From positions 1 to 64,000 of the forward strand of contig NZ_LIPT01000013.1 in assembly GCF_001418225.1 (NCBI RefSeq): a DNA stretch of 64,000 nucleotides. The letters run 5' to 3'. The notes beneath the pieces are model-generated. The model worked only from the letters and a program-made list of their open reading frames with translations. It was not told the DNA's origin and searched no databases. Below, piece by piece: positions 30,134-39,955 of this stretch; the first letter of the stretch is position 1; every line of letters starts with the position of its first letter. The position numbers were made by a program, and so were the translations under genes. The stretch is from Pannonibacter indicus (GTDB lineage Bacteria > Pseudomonadota > Alphaproteobacteria > Rhizobiales > Stappiaceae).

Positions 30134-31468
30134 ATGCCGATCAACATCACAATGCCGGCCCTCTCTCCCACCATGGAAGAGGGCAACCTGGCCAAGTGGC
30201 TGGTGAAGGAAGGTGACAAGGTTTCTCCAGGCGACGTGATCGCCGAGATCGAAACCGACAAGGCGACCATGGAAGTGGAAGCCGTGGACGAGGGCACGGT
30301 CGCCAAGATCGTGGTCGCCGCCGGAACGCAGGGCGTCAAGGTCAACAGCCTGATCGCCGTGCTCGCCGGTGAAGATGAGGATGCTTCGGCTGTCTCGGCA
30401 GCGCCTGCTGCTGCGCCCGCCAAGGCGGAAGCCGCTCCGGCCAAGGCTGAAGCTGCTCCGGCTCCGGCCGCTGCTGCACCGGCATCCGCCGGTCCGGCTC
30501 CGGTCAGTGCATCTGGCGCCCGCATTTTCGCCTCGCCGCTCGCCCGCCGTCTGGCGTCGCAGAACGGTCTGGACCTCAAGGCGATCGCAGGCTCCGGCCC
30601 GCATGGCCGTATTGTCCAGCGCGACATTGAAGCTGCGCTGAAGTCCGGCACCGGCAAGGCAGCTCCGGCTGCTGCCGCCGCAGCTCCTGCCGAGGCTCCT
30701 AAGGCCGCTGCTGCTGCGCCCGCCGGTCCCTCGAAGGACCAGGTGCTCAAGCTTTTCGCCGAAGGTTCCTACGAACTGGTGCCGCACGACGGCATGCGTA
30801 AGACCATCGCCAAGCGTCTCACCGAGTCCAAGCAGACGATCCCGCACTTCTATGTGTCGGTGGACTGCGAACTCGACGCGCTCCTGGCCCTGCGCACCCA
30901 GCTCAACGACGCGGCTCCGAAGTCCAAGGACGGCAAGCCTGCCTACAAGCTCTCGGTCAATGACATGGTCATCAAGGCCATGGCCCTGGCCCTGCGCGAT
31001 GTGCCGGATGCGAACGTCTCCTGGACGGACGATGCCATGGTCAAGCACAAGCACGCCGATGTCGGCGTCGCTGTGTCGATCCCGGGCGGCCTGATCACCC
31101 CGATCATCCGCAGCGCCGAGCAGAAGGCCCTGTCCACCATCTCCAACGAGATGAAGGACCTGGGCCAGCGCGCCAAGGACCGCAAGCTGAAGCCGGAAGA
31201 GTACCAGGGCGGCACCACCGCCGTGTCCAACATGGGCATGATGGGCGTGAAAAGCTTCTCGGCCGTGGTCAACCCGCCGCATGCCACCATTCTGGCGGTC
31301 GGCGCGGGCGAGCAGCGTCCGGTCGTCAAGAATGGCGCGCTGGCTGTGGCCACCGTCATGACGGTAACGCTCTCCACCGACCACCGCTGCGTGGACGGCG
31401 CTCTGGGCGCGGAACTTCTCGGCGCCTTCAAGGGCTACATCGAGAACCCGATGAGCATGCTGGTCTGA
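30134..31468 (+). CDS. pdhC: Dihydrolipoamide acetyltransferase (PDH E2)
   Basis: The gene encodes 444 residues. One lipoyl domain (about 1-80, Lys in [11 protein letters not shown]) and an Ala/Pro/Lys linker lead to a peripheral-subunit-binding domain (SPLARRLASQNGLDLKAIAG, about 135-175). A second linker and the catalytic acetyltransferase domain follow, with the active-site motif STDHRCVDGALG near the C-terminus. It forms the core that takes acetyl from E1 to CoA. A strong terminator lies after it, before lpd. Confidence 0.98.
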   Translation: MPINITMPALSPTMEEGNLAKWLVKEGDKVSPGDVIAEIETDKATMEVEAVDEGTVAKIVVAAGTQGVKVNSLIAVLAGEDEDASAVSAAPAAAPAKAEAAPAKAEAAPAPAAAAPASAGPAPVSASGARIFASPLARRLASQNGLDLKAIAGSGPHGRIVQRDIEAALKSGTGKAAPAAAAAAPAEAPKAAAAAPAGPSKDQVLKLFAEGSYELVPHDGMRKTIAKRLTESKQTIPHFYVSVDCELDALLALRTQLNDAAPKSKDGKPAYKLSVNDMVIKAMALALRDVPDANVSWTDDAMVKHKHADVGVAVSIPGGLITPIIRSAEQKALSTISNEMKDLGQRAKDRKLKPEEYQGGTTAVSNMGMMGVKSFSAVVNPPHATILAVGAGEQRPVVKNGALAVATVMTVTLSTDHRCVDGALGAELLGAFKGYIENPMSMLV

Positions 31469-31482
31469 GTGACCCTCAGCGG

Positions 31483-31512
31483 GGCCCCGGCAGGTCCGGG
31501 GCCTTTCTGTCT
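31483..31512 (+). terminator. Rho-independent terminator after pdhC
   Basis: A perfect 8-bp stem, GGCCCCGG (31483-31490) with CCGGGGCC (31496-31503), has a 5-base loop CAGGT and is followed by TTTCTGTCTT. It lies 15 bp past the pdhC stop. Expression of lpd may therefore depend on read-through or on its own promoter. Confidence 0.75.
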
Positions 31513-31560
31513 TGAAAACAGAACGCGACATTCTTGCGAAACAAAGGCGAGGGAACATCC

Positions 31561-33006
31561 ATGGCCGATAGCTATGACGTCCTCATCATCGGGTCGGGCC
31601 CCGGCGGTTATGTAACTGCGATCCGTGCGGCCCAGCTCGGCTTCAAGACTGCCATTGTCGAGCGCGAGCATCTGGGCGGCATCTGCCTCAACTGGGGCTG
31701 CATTCCGACCAAGGCGCTGCTGCGCTCCGCTGAAATTCTCGATCACGCCAACCATGCCAAGTCCTACGGGCTGAAGCTGGAAGGCAAGATGACCGCTGAT
31801 ATCAAGGACGTGGTTGCCCGTTCGCGCGGCGTTTCGGCCCGCCTCAACGGCGGCGTCGGCTTCCTGATGAAGAAGAACAAGATCGACGTCATCTGGGGTG
31901 AAGCCAAGCTCACCAAGCCGGGTGAGATCGTCGTCGGCAAGTCTTCCAAGCCCGCCGTCGAGCCGCAGCACCCCGCACCCAAGGGCGTGAAGGGCGAAGG
32001 CACCTACACGGCCAAGCACATCATCATCGCCACCGGTGCCCGCCCGCGTGCGCTGCCGGGTATCGAGCCGGATGGCAAGCTGATCTGGACCTATTTCGAG
32101 GCAATGAAGCCGGACTTCATGCCGAAATCGCTGGTCGTCATGGGCTCGGGCGCCATCGGCATCGAATTCGCGTCCTTCTACCGCTCCATGGGCGTGGATG
32201 TGACCGTTGTCGAGGTCATGCCGCAGATCATGCCGGTGGAAGATTCCGAAATCTCCGCCATCGCCCGCAAGGCGCTGGAAAAGCGCGGCATGAAAATCAT
32301 GACCGAGGCGAAGGTTGCCAAGGTCGAGAAGGGCGCCAATTCCATCACCGCCCATGTGGAGACCAAGGACGGCAAGGTGACCCAGATCACCGCTGACCGC
32401 CTGATTTCCGCTGTCGGCGTGCAGGGCAACATCGAGAACCTCGGGCTTGAGGCGCTTGGCGTGAAGACCGACCGCGGCTGCGTCGTCATCGACGGCTTCG
32501 GCAAGACCAACGTTCCGGGGCTCTATGCCATCGGTGACGTGGCTGGCCCTCCGATGCTCGCCCACAAGGCCGAGCATGAAGGCGTCATCTGCATCGAGAA
32601 GATCGCAGGCCTGCCGGGCGTTCACGCCATGGACAAGGGCAAGATCCCCGGCTGCACCTACTGCAATCCGCAGGTCGCCTCTGTCGGCCTGACCGAAGCC
32701 AAGGCCAGGGAACTGGGCCGCGACATCCGCGTCGGCCGATTCTCCTTTGCAGCGAACGGCAAGGCGATTGCTCTGGGTGAGGACAACGGCCTCATCAAGA
32801 CCATCTTCGACAAGAAGACCGGCGAGCTGCTGGGTGCCCATATGGTCGGCACGGAAGTGACCGAACTGATCCAGGGCTTCGTGGTGGCGATGAACCTCGA
32901 AACCACCGAGGAAGATCTGATGCACACGATCTTCCCGCATCCGACCCTTTCGGAAATGATGAAGGAAAGCGTTCTGGACGCCTACGGGCGGGCGCTGAAC
33001 GCCTGA
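31561..33006 (+). CDS. lpdA: Dihydrolipoyl dehydrogenase (E3)
   Basis: The gene encodes 481 residues of an FAD disulphide oxidoreductase that reoxidises dihydrolipoyl groups of the E2 component. It has the FAD motif IIGSGPGGYVTAIRAAQLG, redox-active cysteines in GGICLNWGCIPTKALL, an NAD site VVMGSGAIGIEFASFY and the catalytic C-terminal HPHPTLSE. A 35-residue insertion (about 115-150, FLMKKNKIDVIWGEA onward) is common in alphaproteobacterial PDH-linked forms. The start at 31561 is supported by GAGGGAA upstream. Confidence 0.97.
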   Translation: MADSYDVLIIGSGPGGYVTAIRAAQLGFKTAIVEREHLGGICLNWGCIPTKALLRSAEILDHANHAKSYGLKLEGKMTADIKDVVARSRGVSARLNGGVGFLMKKNKIDVIWGEAKLTKPGEIVVGKSSKPAVEPQHPAPKGVKGEGTYTAKHIIIATGARPRALPGIEPDGKLIWTYFEAMKPDFMPKSLVVMGSGAIGIEFASFYRSMGVDVTVVEVMPQIMPVEDSEISAIARKALEKRGMKIMTEAKVAKVEKGANSITAHVETKDGKVTQITADRLISAVGVQGNIENLGLEALGVKTDRGCVVIDGFGKTNVPGLYAIGDVAGPPMLAHKAEHEGVICIEKIAGLPGVHAMDKGKIPGCTYCNPQVASVGLTEAKARELGRDIRVGRFSFAANGKAIALGEDNGLIKTIFDKKTGELLGAHMVGTEVTELIQGFVVAMNLETTEEDLMHTIFPHPTLSEMMKESVLDAYGRALNA

Positions 33007-33018
33007 CGCACGTCCCTC

Positions 33019-33058
33019 AGGGCCGCCCCTCGCAAGAGGTGCGGCCCTCTTGGCATTT
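33019..33058 (+). terminator. Rho-independent terminator after lpdA
   Basis: AGGGCCGC (33019-33026) pairs with GCGGCCCT (33041-33048), and the stem continues inward as CCTC-GCAA-GAGG. CTTGGCATTT follows. It closes the lpdA transcript 13 bp after its stop codon. Confidence 0.7.
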
Positions 33059-33137
33059 CAGCCGGACAGGCCTCTTGCGGAACCGCGATGGTGTCTTCAG
33101 TGTTGTTAGGGCAGTACGTCGAAAAGGAGACTGCATC

Positions 33138-33386
33138 ATGACGCTTGAGACCGTGATCATCTGGGCCCTGATCGGCCTTGTTGCGGGGTGGATTGCCAGC
33201 TTCATCACAGGTGGCGGCGGGTTGATCCGCTACATCCTGACCGGTCTTGCCGGTGCCGTCGTTGGCGGCTTTCTGATGCATTACTTCGGGTTTTCTCTGA
33301 ACCTCGGCAATGCCATCGCCAACGAGATTGCCGTAGCGGCCATCGGAGCGGTCGTGGTTGTCTTCGCCGCTCGCATACTGGCGTAA
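33138..33386 (+). CDS. GlsB/YeaQ/YmgE-type small membrane protein (copy 1)
   Basis: The gene encodes 82 residues with three predicted membrane helices. It has the Gly-rich ALIGLVAGWIASFITGGGG and GLAGAVVGGFLMHYFG pattern of transglycosylase-associated (GlsB/YeaQ) proteins. These are linked to envelope stress in other bacteria, but the biochemical role is unknown. AAGGAGA lies eight bases upstream of the ATG at 33138, which decides the start. A second, more divergent protein of the same type follows 66 bp downstream. Confidence 0.85.
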   Translation: MTLETVIIWALIGLVAGWIASFITGGGGLIRYILTGLAGAVVGGFLMHYFGFSLNLGNAIANEIAVAAIGAVVVVFAARILA

Positions 33387-33452
33387 ACGCCGGACGGACC
33401 GCAGAATTGATTGCTTCCGGCTGCAGCGCCGGAAGCCGGGGAGGCAGAGCGC

Positions 33453-33689
33453 ATGATTTTCTGGATCATCATCGGGCTTCTGGCTGGCGCCATCGCCCAC
33501 CGGGTTCTCGACAGCCGGGGCGGCTTTTTCGGCTCCCTCGTCGTCGGTCTGATCGGCGCACTCGTCGGTGGCAAGCTGGCCGAAATGCTGCGGCTCAATC
33601 TGACCGGCGGTTTCATTGATCAGCTGGTTGTGGCGACGGCCGGAGCCATTCTGTTCCTGTTCGTCTGGCGCAAGATCAGAGGGCGCTGA
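33453..33689 (+). CDS. GlsB/YeaQ-like small membrane protein (copy 2)
   Basis: The gene encodes 78 residues: MIFWIIIGLLAGAIAHRV, a polar turn, GSLVVGLIGALVGGKLAEML, and a third helix ending in a basic tail (VWRKIRGR). The helix-glycine pattern matches its upstream neighbour, so the two are probably an old tandem duplication. The gene start uses the ATG at 33453 behind GGGGAGG. It lies 54 bp before the thioesterase gene. Confidence 0.75.
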   Translation: MIFWIIIGLLAGAIAHRVLDSRGGFFGSLVVGLIGALVGGKLAEMLRLNLTGGFIDQLVVATAGAILFLFVWRKIRGR

Positions 33690-33743
33690 CAGGCGCGGCG
33701 GGAGAGGAGCGCCACAGCATGAAGGCGAAGGGAAGGGGGCATC

Positions 33744-34190
33744 ATGCTGGGTGATCTGCCAAGTCTGGAAGACTTTCCGCTGCACAGCGAGGACAAGCTG
33801 CGCTATGGCGACACGGACCGTCAGGGCCATGTCAACAATGCCGTCTTCTCCACATTCCTTGAAACCGGCCGCGTTGAGGCGCTTTATGGCGCCGGCGCAT
33901 CGCAGCATGGCCTCGAGGAGGAGGGCGCAGCCTTCGTCATTGCCCGGCTGGAACTGGATTTTCTGGCCGAAGTCACATGGCCGGGCACGGTGGTGACCGG
34001 CACGCGGGTCAAGGCGGTGGGCCGCAGCTCCATCACGCTGGAGCAGGCCCTGTTTCAGAATGGTGTATGTGTGGCGCGGGCCATGTCCGTGGTGGTGCAG
34101 ATGGATGAAGCCACCCGCAAATCCCGTCCGCTTTCGCAGCAAACCGCCGCCCGCTTTGCTGCGCTGAGCGGATCTTCCGAAAACGCATGA
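33744..34190 (+). CDS. Acyl-CoA thioesterase, 4HBT (hotdog) family
   Basis: The gene encodes 148 residues of a single hotdog fold. The 4HBT active-site motif is complete, RYGDTDRQGHVNNAVF, with the catalytic Asp at the second D. FLETGRVEALYG and RLELDFLAEVTWPG follow, typical of FcbC/YbgC-like thioesterases. It should hydrolyse an acyl-CoA, but the chain or aromatic substrate cannot be told. The start at 33744 has GGAAGGGGG upstream. Confidence 0.88.
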   Translation: MLGDLPSLEDFPLHSEDKLRYGDTDRQGHVNNAVFSTFLETGRVEALYGAGASQHGLEEEGAAFVIARLELDFLAEVTWPGTVVTGTRVKAVGRSSITLEQALFQNGVCVARAMSVVVQMDEATRKSRPLSQQTAARFAALSGSSENA

Positions 34191-34244
34191 CACCGCGGCA
34201 AAGAGGCACTTGACCTTCGGCGCTGCTCACGACATTTGGATGCC

Positions 34245-35228
34245 ATGGTAACGATCCTCGACACCCTGAACCGTCCGGCTCCCGCGCAGAGCGCAGACGA
34301 TGCGAAGCCCCGGCATCCGGAAAAGGCCCACAGGCCCGACAATCCGGTCGCCCGCAAACCCGCGTGGATTCGCGTCAAGGCGCCGACGTCGCCGGTTTAC
34401 CGCGAGACCCATCAGGTGGTGCGCGAGAACAAGCTCGTCACCGTGTGCGAGGAAGCCGGCTGCCCGAACATCGGCGAATGCTGGTCGAAGAAGCACGCCA
34501 GCTTCATGATCCTCGGCGATACCTGCACCCGCGCCTGCGCCTTCTGCAACGTGCGCACTGGCATGCCGGGAGCGGTGGACAAGAACGAGCCGGAGGGCAT
34601 CGCCACGGCGGTTGCCACCATGGGGCTTGAGCATGTCGTCATCACCTCGGTGGACCGGGATGATCTGGATGACGGCGGCGCGAACCATTTCGCCGATGTG
34701 ATTGCCGCGATCCGCGCCAGGGCGCCGAAGACCACCATCGAGGTGCTGACGCCGGACTTCCTGCGCAAGGAAGGCGCGCTGGAAATCGTCGTGAAGGCCA
34801 AGCCGGATGTGTTCAACCACAATCTGGAAACGGTGCCGTCGAAGTATCTGAAGGTGCGCCCCGGCGCCCGCTACTTCCACTCCATCCGCCTTCTGCAGAG
34901 GGTGAAGGAACTGGACCCCACCATGTTCACCAAATCCGGCATCATGGTCGGCCTCGGCGAGGAGCGCAATGAAGTGCTTCAGCTGATGGATGACCTGCGG
35001 ACGGCGGACGTGGATTTCCTCACCATCGGCCAGTATCTGCAGCCCTCGAAGAAGCATCATCCGGTTCTGTCCTTCGTGACGCCGGAAGAGTTCAAGGCCT
35101 ATGAAAAGATCGCCTATGCCAAGGGCTTCCTGAAGGTGTCGGCCAGCCCCCTGACCCGCTCCTCCCATCATGCGGGCGAGGATTTTGCTGACTTGAGGGC
35201 CGCACGCGCTGCAAAGCTCGGCCATTGA
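34245..35228 (+). CDS. lipA: Lipoyl synthase LipA
   Basis: The gene encodes 327 residues of a radical SAM enzyme that inserts two sulphurs into protein-bound octanoyl groups. The auxiliary cluster ligands are [12 protein letters not shown] (Cys68, 73, 79) and the radical SAM cluster is CTRACAFC (Cys94, 98, 101). The C-terminal [12 protein letters not shown] contains the conserved Arg-Ser-Ser. It supplies lipoate for the PdhB and PdhC domains encoded just upstream. The ATG at 34245 is used; an in-frame TTG at 34236 is possible. Confidence 0.97.
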   Translation: MVTILDTLNRPAPAQSADDAKPRHPEKAHRPDNPVARKPAWIRVKAPTSPVYRETHQVVRENKLVTVCEEAGCPNIGECWSKKHASFMILGDTCTRACAFCNVRTGMPGAVDKNEPEGIATAVATMGLEHVVITSVDRDDLDDGGANHFADVIAAIRARAPKTTIEVLTPDFLRKEGALEIVVKAKPDVFNHNLETVPSKYLKVRPGARYFHSIRLLQRVKELDPTMFTKSGIMVGLGEERNEVLQLMDDLRTADVDFLTIGQYLQPSKKHHPVLSFVTPEEFKAYEKIAYAKGFLKVSASPLTRSSHHAGEDFADLRAARAAKLGH

Positions 35229-35285
35229 CACAAAAAACCGTGCCGGCGGGCTGCATGGCAGTCTGCCGGGCCAGAAGAGAACTAC

Positions 35286-35765
35286 ATGCCGTCATTTGAA
35301 TCGAGCCGGGACGTGGCCCACAGCGCCAGCGACATGTTCGACCTTGTTGCCGATGTGGAAAAGTATCCCCAGTTTGTGCCCCTTTGCCAAAGCCTTGTGA
35401 TCCGTGGCCGCAAGCCGCTGGATGAAACGCGCGAGGTTCTGGTGGCCGACATGACGGTCGCCTACAAGCTGTTCAAGGAAACCTTCACCAGCCGCGTGGT
35501 GCTGGACAGGCCGAAGAACCAGATCCTCGTGGAATATCTGGACGGCCCGTTCAAGCATCTGGAGAACCGCTGGACCTTCCAGCCGCGCGAGACTGGTGGC
35601 TGCAGCGTCGGTTTCTTCATTTCCTATGATTTCAAGAGCAGGACCTTTGCGGCCCTGATGGGCGCCATGTTCGACATGGCCTTCCGCAAGTTTGCTGCAG
35701 CCTTCGAGGCGCGGGCCGACGAAGTCTATGGCCGCAAGGCGGCTGTTCCGGTCACCGCCCGGTAA
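35286..35765 (+). CDS. COQ10/RatA-family START-like protein
   Basis: The gene encodes 159 residues of a polyketide-cyclase/START-like fold. It carries DMFDLVADVEKYPQFVPLCQS near the N-terminus, LDGPFKHLENRWTFQP in the middle and MGAMFDMAFRKFAAAFEARA as the last helix. In bacteria and mitochondria such proteins support ubiquinone function. The E. coli homologue is also called RatA, but no antitoxin partner is adjacent here. Its position directly after lipA is the conserved Rhizobiales order. The 3' end overlaps the convergent next gene by 14 bp. Confidence 0.88.
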   Translation: MPSFESSRDVAHSASDMFDLVADVEKYPQFVPLCQSLVIRGRKPLDETREVLVADMTVAYKLFKETFTSRVVLDRPKNQILVEYLDGPFKHLENRWTFQPRETGGCSVGFFISYDFKSRTFAALMGAMFDMAFRKFAAAFEARADEVYGRKAAVPVTAR

Positions 35766-36207
35766 AGGCGCGGCGTATTTCCTGGAACCTGAACTCACGT
35801 GGAGGAGGGGCGTCGCCGGTCAGGCTCCGCTCCACATGGGTGGGCAGATTGAGATCCTGAACCGTCACCTGCTTGTGGGGGGTGCGGCAGACAGCCTGCC
35901 ACCGGCCGCTGGTGTTGCTCTCCAGATTGAGTTCGAAACCGTCGTCTGCCTCTTTCTGCGTCCAGGCCACTGTGGTGGGACGGACCCAGAATTGCGAGCC
36001 GCAATATTCCACGGCCATGAAACCCTGCTGTTCCCGGCGAAGCACCACGTGGCTGCCGCGGAAGCGGCCATTGTCTCTGGAGATGATATGAAATTCTTCG
36101 GCCTGAGGCTGTCCGGCCGTTTGTGCTGCAGTCTGGGCCACCGCCGCCACCGGCAGGACGCTGACTGCAATAAAAACCACCAGAAGAAAACCAGCGAGGG
36201 TTGCCAC
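35752..36207 (-). CDS. Secreted protein of unknown function, tandem paralogue A
   Basis: The gene encodes 151 residues from a GTG start with AGGGAA seven bases upstream. A clear signal peptide (LAGFLLVVFIAVSVLPVAAVA, about 4-24) leads to a small domain. The domain contains EEFHIISRDNGRFRGSHVVL, FMAVEYCGSQFWVRP and RWQAVC. Two cysteines (YCG and VC) could form a disulphide. The same order of motifs occurs in the next gene upstream (36380-36847), so they are paralogues. No known family is recognised. Confidence 0.75.
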   Translation of the reverse strand: MATLAGFLLVVFIAVSVLPVAAVAQTAAQTAGQPQAEEFHIISRDNGRFRGSHVVLRREQQGFMAVEYCGSQFWVRPTTVAWTQKEADDGFELNLESNTSGRWQAVCRTPHKQVTVQDLNLPTHVERSLTGDAPPPREFRFQEIRRAFTGR

Positions 36208-36379
36208 GGCACAATTCCCTGTGTTGAGCCAGGCCTATGGTCGCCTGCAGGTTGCGCCGACCTGCCTGTCACTTTTTACGGCCAGAAGTTTTGCCTGCAA
36301 AGGAGGCAATATCAAGTCAATCCTGCGTCAACCTTGCGGACCGGTGTGCTAAGAGACGTTGTTTTCCGCGGAATAAGTG

Positions 36380-36847
36380 TTACTGCTGATGGTAGGTGCC
36401 CTTGGGCTTGCCGCTGGACTTGTTGGCAAAAGCTTCGCTGATCCGAGACAATTTGCTGCCCGGCGGTGTCGTCGCGGCCGGTGTGTCGTTGCTGACCACC
36501 AGCGGGTCCTCGTCACTGCCAATATCCGCCATGGAGACATGTTTCTCGGCCTTGGCGCAGACCTCCACCCAGCCGCGTCCATTGCTGTATTCAAGACCGA
36601 CGACGCGCTTGTTCTCAACTTCGATCAGGCTCCAGGCCACGGACTTGGGCCGGACCCAGACCTTGCGGCCGCAGTAAGCGACGGCGACATAGCCAGCCGC
36701 CTGCTCTTCAAGCACCTGATGGCTGCCGTGAAACGTGCCGTCGGCTTGCCGCGAGATGAGATAGAAATCTCCCGCTTTCACCACTTCCTCGGCCGGGGCC
36801 GGAAGAACGGTTGCGAGAATTCCCGTTAGAAAAGTCAAGACGCGCAT
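36380..36847 (-). CDS. Secreted protein of unknown function, tandem paralogue B
   Basis: The gene encodes 155 residues. The signal peptide MRVLTFLTGILATVLPAPA is followed by GDFYLISRQADGTFHGSHQV, YVAVAYCGRKVWVRPKSVAW and GWVEVC, aligning with paralogue A including both cysteines. The C-terminal tail (about 115-155) is low-complexity and not shared. The start at 36847 is chosen because it places the signal peptide at the N-terminus; the longer frame adds 18 unlikely residues. The gap to paralogue A is 172 bp, so each may have its own promoter. Confidence 0.72.
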   Translation of the reverse strand: MRVLTFLTGILATVLPAPAEEVVKAGDFYLISRQADGTFHGSHQVLEEQAAGYVAVAYCGRKVWVRPKSVAWSLIEVENKRVVGLEYSNGRGWVEVCAKAEKHVSMADIGSDEDPLVVSNDTPAATTPPGSKLSRISEAFANKSSGKPKGTYHQQ

Positions 36848-36941
36848 AACAACCTGCCCCGTTGTCAGCGCCGGGCCTACAGATTCGCGGGCCCAGCACA
36901 AGTGCCACGATATAGTATAGCCGTCTTGATATTCCCTTCTG

Positions 36942-37436
36942 TCAGTCGATCAAATTTGACAGAATTTCCAGGGCTGTCGCGGCTGACAAGGTACGAACCG
37001 TATCGCGCCCCTGATCGCCGAACCGGCAGGCCAGATGGCGTGCCGGCCTGCCTTTTCCTGCGGCAGCAAAATGGACCAGGCCGACCGGCTTTTCCGGCGA
37101 TCCCCCGCCGGGGCCCGCGATTCCCGTTATGGCAACGGACACATCTGCCCGTGAGTGAGACAGAGCCCCTTCCGCCATGGCCCGGGCCGTTTCCTCGCTG
37201 ACGGCACCCACGCGGGCGAGAACCTCAACCGGCACGCCCAGCAGGTCCATCTTGGCTTCATTGGAGTAGGTAACGAACCCCCGGTCGAGCACGGCAGATG
37301 AACCGGGAATCTCGGTGATCAACGCGCAGACCAGCCCGCCGGTGCAGGATTCGGCCGCCGTCATCATCAGGCCCTTGCTCTTCAGCTTCAGGACAAGCGC
37401 CTCGGCCTGCGGCCGCAATTGCGTCAGATCGGTCAA
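36942..37436 (-). CDS. CinA C-terminal-domain nicotinamide-nucleotide amidohydrolase (PncC type)
   Basis: The gene encodes 164 residues, the stand-alone CinA C-terminal domain that deamidates NMN in pyridine nucleotide recycling. Motifs are AESCTGGLVCALITEIPGSS, GFVTYSNEAKMDLLGV and ITGIAGPGGGSPEKPVGLV. The start is set at a TTG (37436) because CCGGAGG lies five bases upstream and the frame before it runs antigenically senseless through ispF. It follows ispF after 17 bp, probably one transcript. Confidence 0.9.
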   Translation of the reverse strand: MTDLTQLRPQAEALVLKLKSKGLMMTAAESCTGGLVCALITEIPGSSAVLDRGFVTYSNEAKMDLLGVPVEVLARVGAVSEETARAMAEGALSHSRADVSVAITGIAGPGGGSPEKPVGLVHFAAAGKGRPARHLACRFGDQGRDTVRTLSAATALEILSNLID

Positions 37437-37453
37437 CGAAGCCTCCGGAGGGT

Positions 37454-37966
37454 TCAGTCCCCCAAATCTGGCAGACGGACCGTTGCCGTGGCAAGAGCGG
37501 CGATGCCTTCGCCGCGGCCAGTGAAGCCGAGTTCTTCCGAGGTCGTGGCTTTCACCGAAACCCGTTCGACCGGCAGGGAGCAGATGGCGGCGATACTGCG
37601 GCGCATATCGTCGCGCACCGGGCCGATCTTCGGCGCTTCGCAGACGATGGTCACATCCAGATGCGCCACCCGCCCGCCGCGGGCGGCCACGAGCGACAGG
37701 GCATGCTGCAGGAACCGGTCCGAGGACGCGCCCTTCCACTGCGGGTCGGAGGGCGGGAAATGGCCGCCGATGTCCTTGCTGGCAATGGCACCCAGAATGG
37801 CATCGGTGAGCGCATGCAGCGCTACGTCCGCATCGGAGTGGCCCTTGAGGCGCTTGTGGAAGGGAATGGCAATGCCGCCGAGAATGACCGCATCGCCATC
37901 TTCGAAGGCATGCACGTCATAGCCGTTGCCGGTCCGGATATCCGGCAGTTCAGACCAGGGCTTCAT
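37454..37966 (-). CDS. ispF: 2-C-methyl-D-erythritol 2,4-cyclodiphosphate synthase IspF
   Basis: The gene encodes 170 residues. The enzyme makes the cyclic diphosphate in the MEP isoprenoid pathway. Zn ligands are in GYDVHAF (Asp17, His19), and the family block [21 protein letters not shown] follows. [17 protein letters not shown] and [20 protein letters not shown] are complete. It starts 8 bp after ispD, with a ribosome binding site (AGGAG) overlapping the ispD stop, so the two are translationally close but not fused. Confidence 0.96.
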   Translation of the reverse strand: MKPWSELPDIRTGNGYDVHAFEDGDAVILGGIAIPFHKRLKGHSDADVALHALTDAILGAIASKDIGGHFPPSDPQWKGASSDRFLQHALSLVAARGGRVAHLDVTIVCEAPKIGPVRDDMRRSIAAICSLPVERVSVKATTSEELGFTGRGEGIAALATATVRLPDLGD

Positions 37967-37974
37967 GCTGGCTC

Positions 37975-38721
37975 CTATTCGCTTTGCGGCCGGCGCAGAA
38001 GCACGGCCATGGCGCGCGCCCGGTCAAGGTCCGCGCGGGTTGTCACCTTGAAGGTTTCGGCGGCCCCTTCCACCAGCTGCACGCGCAGACCGGCCCATTC
38101 GGCCAGGGATGTGTCGTCGGTGAAATGGTCCTGCCCCAGAACGGCGGCCTTACGGTGCGCTCCGAGCAGAGCTTCAAAGGCAAAGCCCTGCGGTGTCTGG
38201 GCGGCCCACAATGCGCTGCGGTCCACGGTTCCGGTGGCATAGCCGTCCGGCCCGGCGCGCTTCAGCGTGTCATGCACGGGCAGAGCGGCCAGCACGGCCT
38301 GTTCTCCGGCCTGAAGGGCGGCCGTCATGCGTTCAAGTGTGACGGCCATCAGGAAGGGACGGGCGGCATCATGCACCAGCACATGTGCAGGAAGCTGCTT
38401 TTCCGGCCGGCAGGCGAGCGCCTCAAGCCCGGCATGCACGGACGCCTGACGGGTGGCGCCGCCGATGGCCGGCGGCAGAATTCTTTCGCGCATGGCCGGT
38501 TGCACTGCCGCCAGTGATGCTTCATAGAGGCCGGCATCATCGGCATGGATCACGACAAGCGCATCAGCCACATGCGGGCTTTGCAGGACGGCCTCCAGCG
38601 TCCAGGCCAGCATGGGCCGGTCGTCGAGGGCCAGATATTGCTTGGGGCACCTGTCCTGTGGATCGGCGAGACGCGTTCCGCGTCCGGCAGCGACGATCAG
38701 GGCAGATGTCTTGCGCGTCAT
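37975..38721 (-). CDS. ispD: 2-C-methyl-D-erythritol 4-phosphate cytidylyltransferase IspD
   Basis: The gene encodes 248 residues. The enzyme couples CTP to methylerythritol 4-phosphate. The nucleotidyltransferase start [12 protein letters not shown] is followed by [23 protein letters not shown] and DTLKRAG. The C-terminal [19 protein letters not shown] and [10 protein letters not shown] complete it. The ATG at 38721 is chosen over one 14 codons upstream. Many Rhizobiales have a fused IspDF; here a TAG stop and a frame change keep the two separate. Confidence 0.95.
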   Translation of the reverse strand: MTRKTSALIVAAGRGTRLADPQDRCPKQYLALDDRPMLAWTLEAVLQSPHVADALVVIHADDAGLYEASLAAVQPAMRERILPPAIGGATRQASVHAGLEALACRPEKQLPAHVLVHDAARPFLMAVTLERMTAALQAGEQAVLAALPVHDTLKRAGPDGYATGTVDRSALWAAQTPQGFAFEALLGAHRKAAVLGQDHFTDDTSLAEWAGLRVQLVEGAAETFKVTTRADLDRARAMAVLLRRPQSE

Positions 38722-38938
38722 CGAGGGTTTCCGCTGGTGGCGCCGCCTCATGCGCCGGGGCAATCAGGACCGCCAGCCGCCGCATATGGACAGTTTTGAG
38801 GCAGGCCGCGTCTCGTGCCTGTCTCTTAAGGGTTTTCCGGGGTTGTTCTCAACTCATTTTCAGAAGCTGTTACAACTTGTCCCTTGCCGCAATGCAAAAA
38901 ATGTCTAATGTGTAGGCAAATCGAGATATGCACACGAT

Positions 38939-39951
<1,013 letters not shown>

Positions 39952-39955
<4 letters not shown>

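Noticed and set aside
35286-35765. RatA as toxin of a toxin-antitoxin pair
   Set aside because: No small antitoxin-like gene is adjacent. The position after lipA and the START-like fold fit the COQ10-type role.
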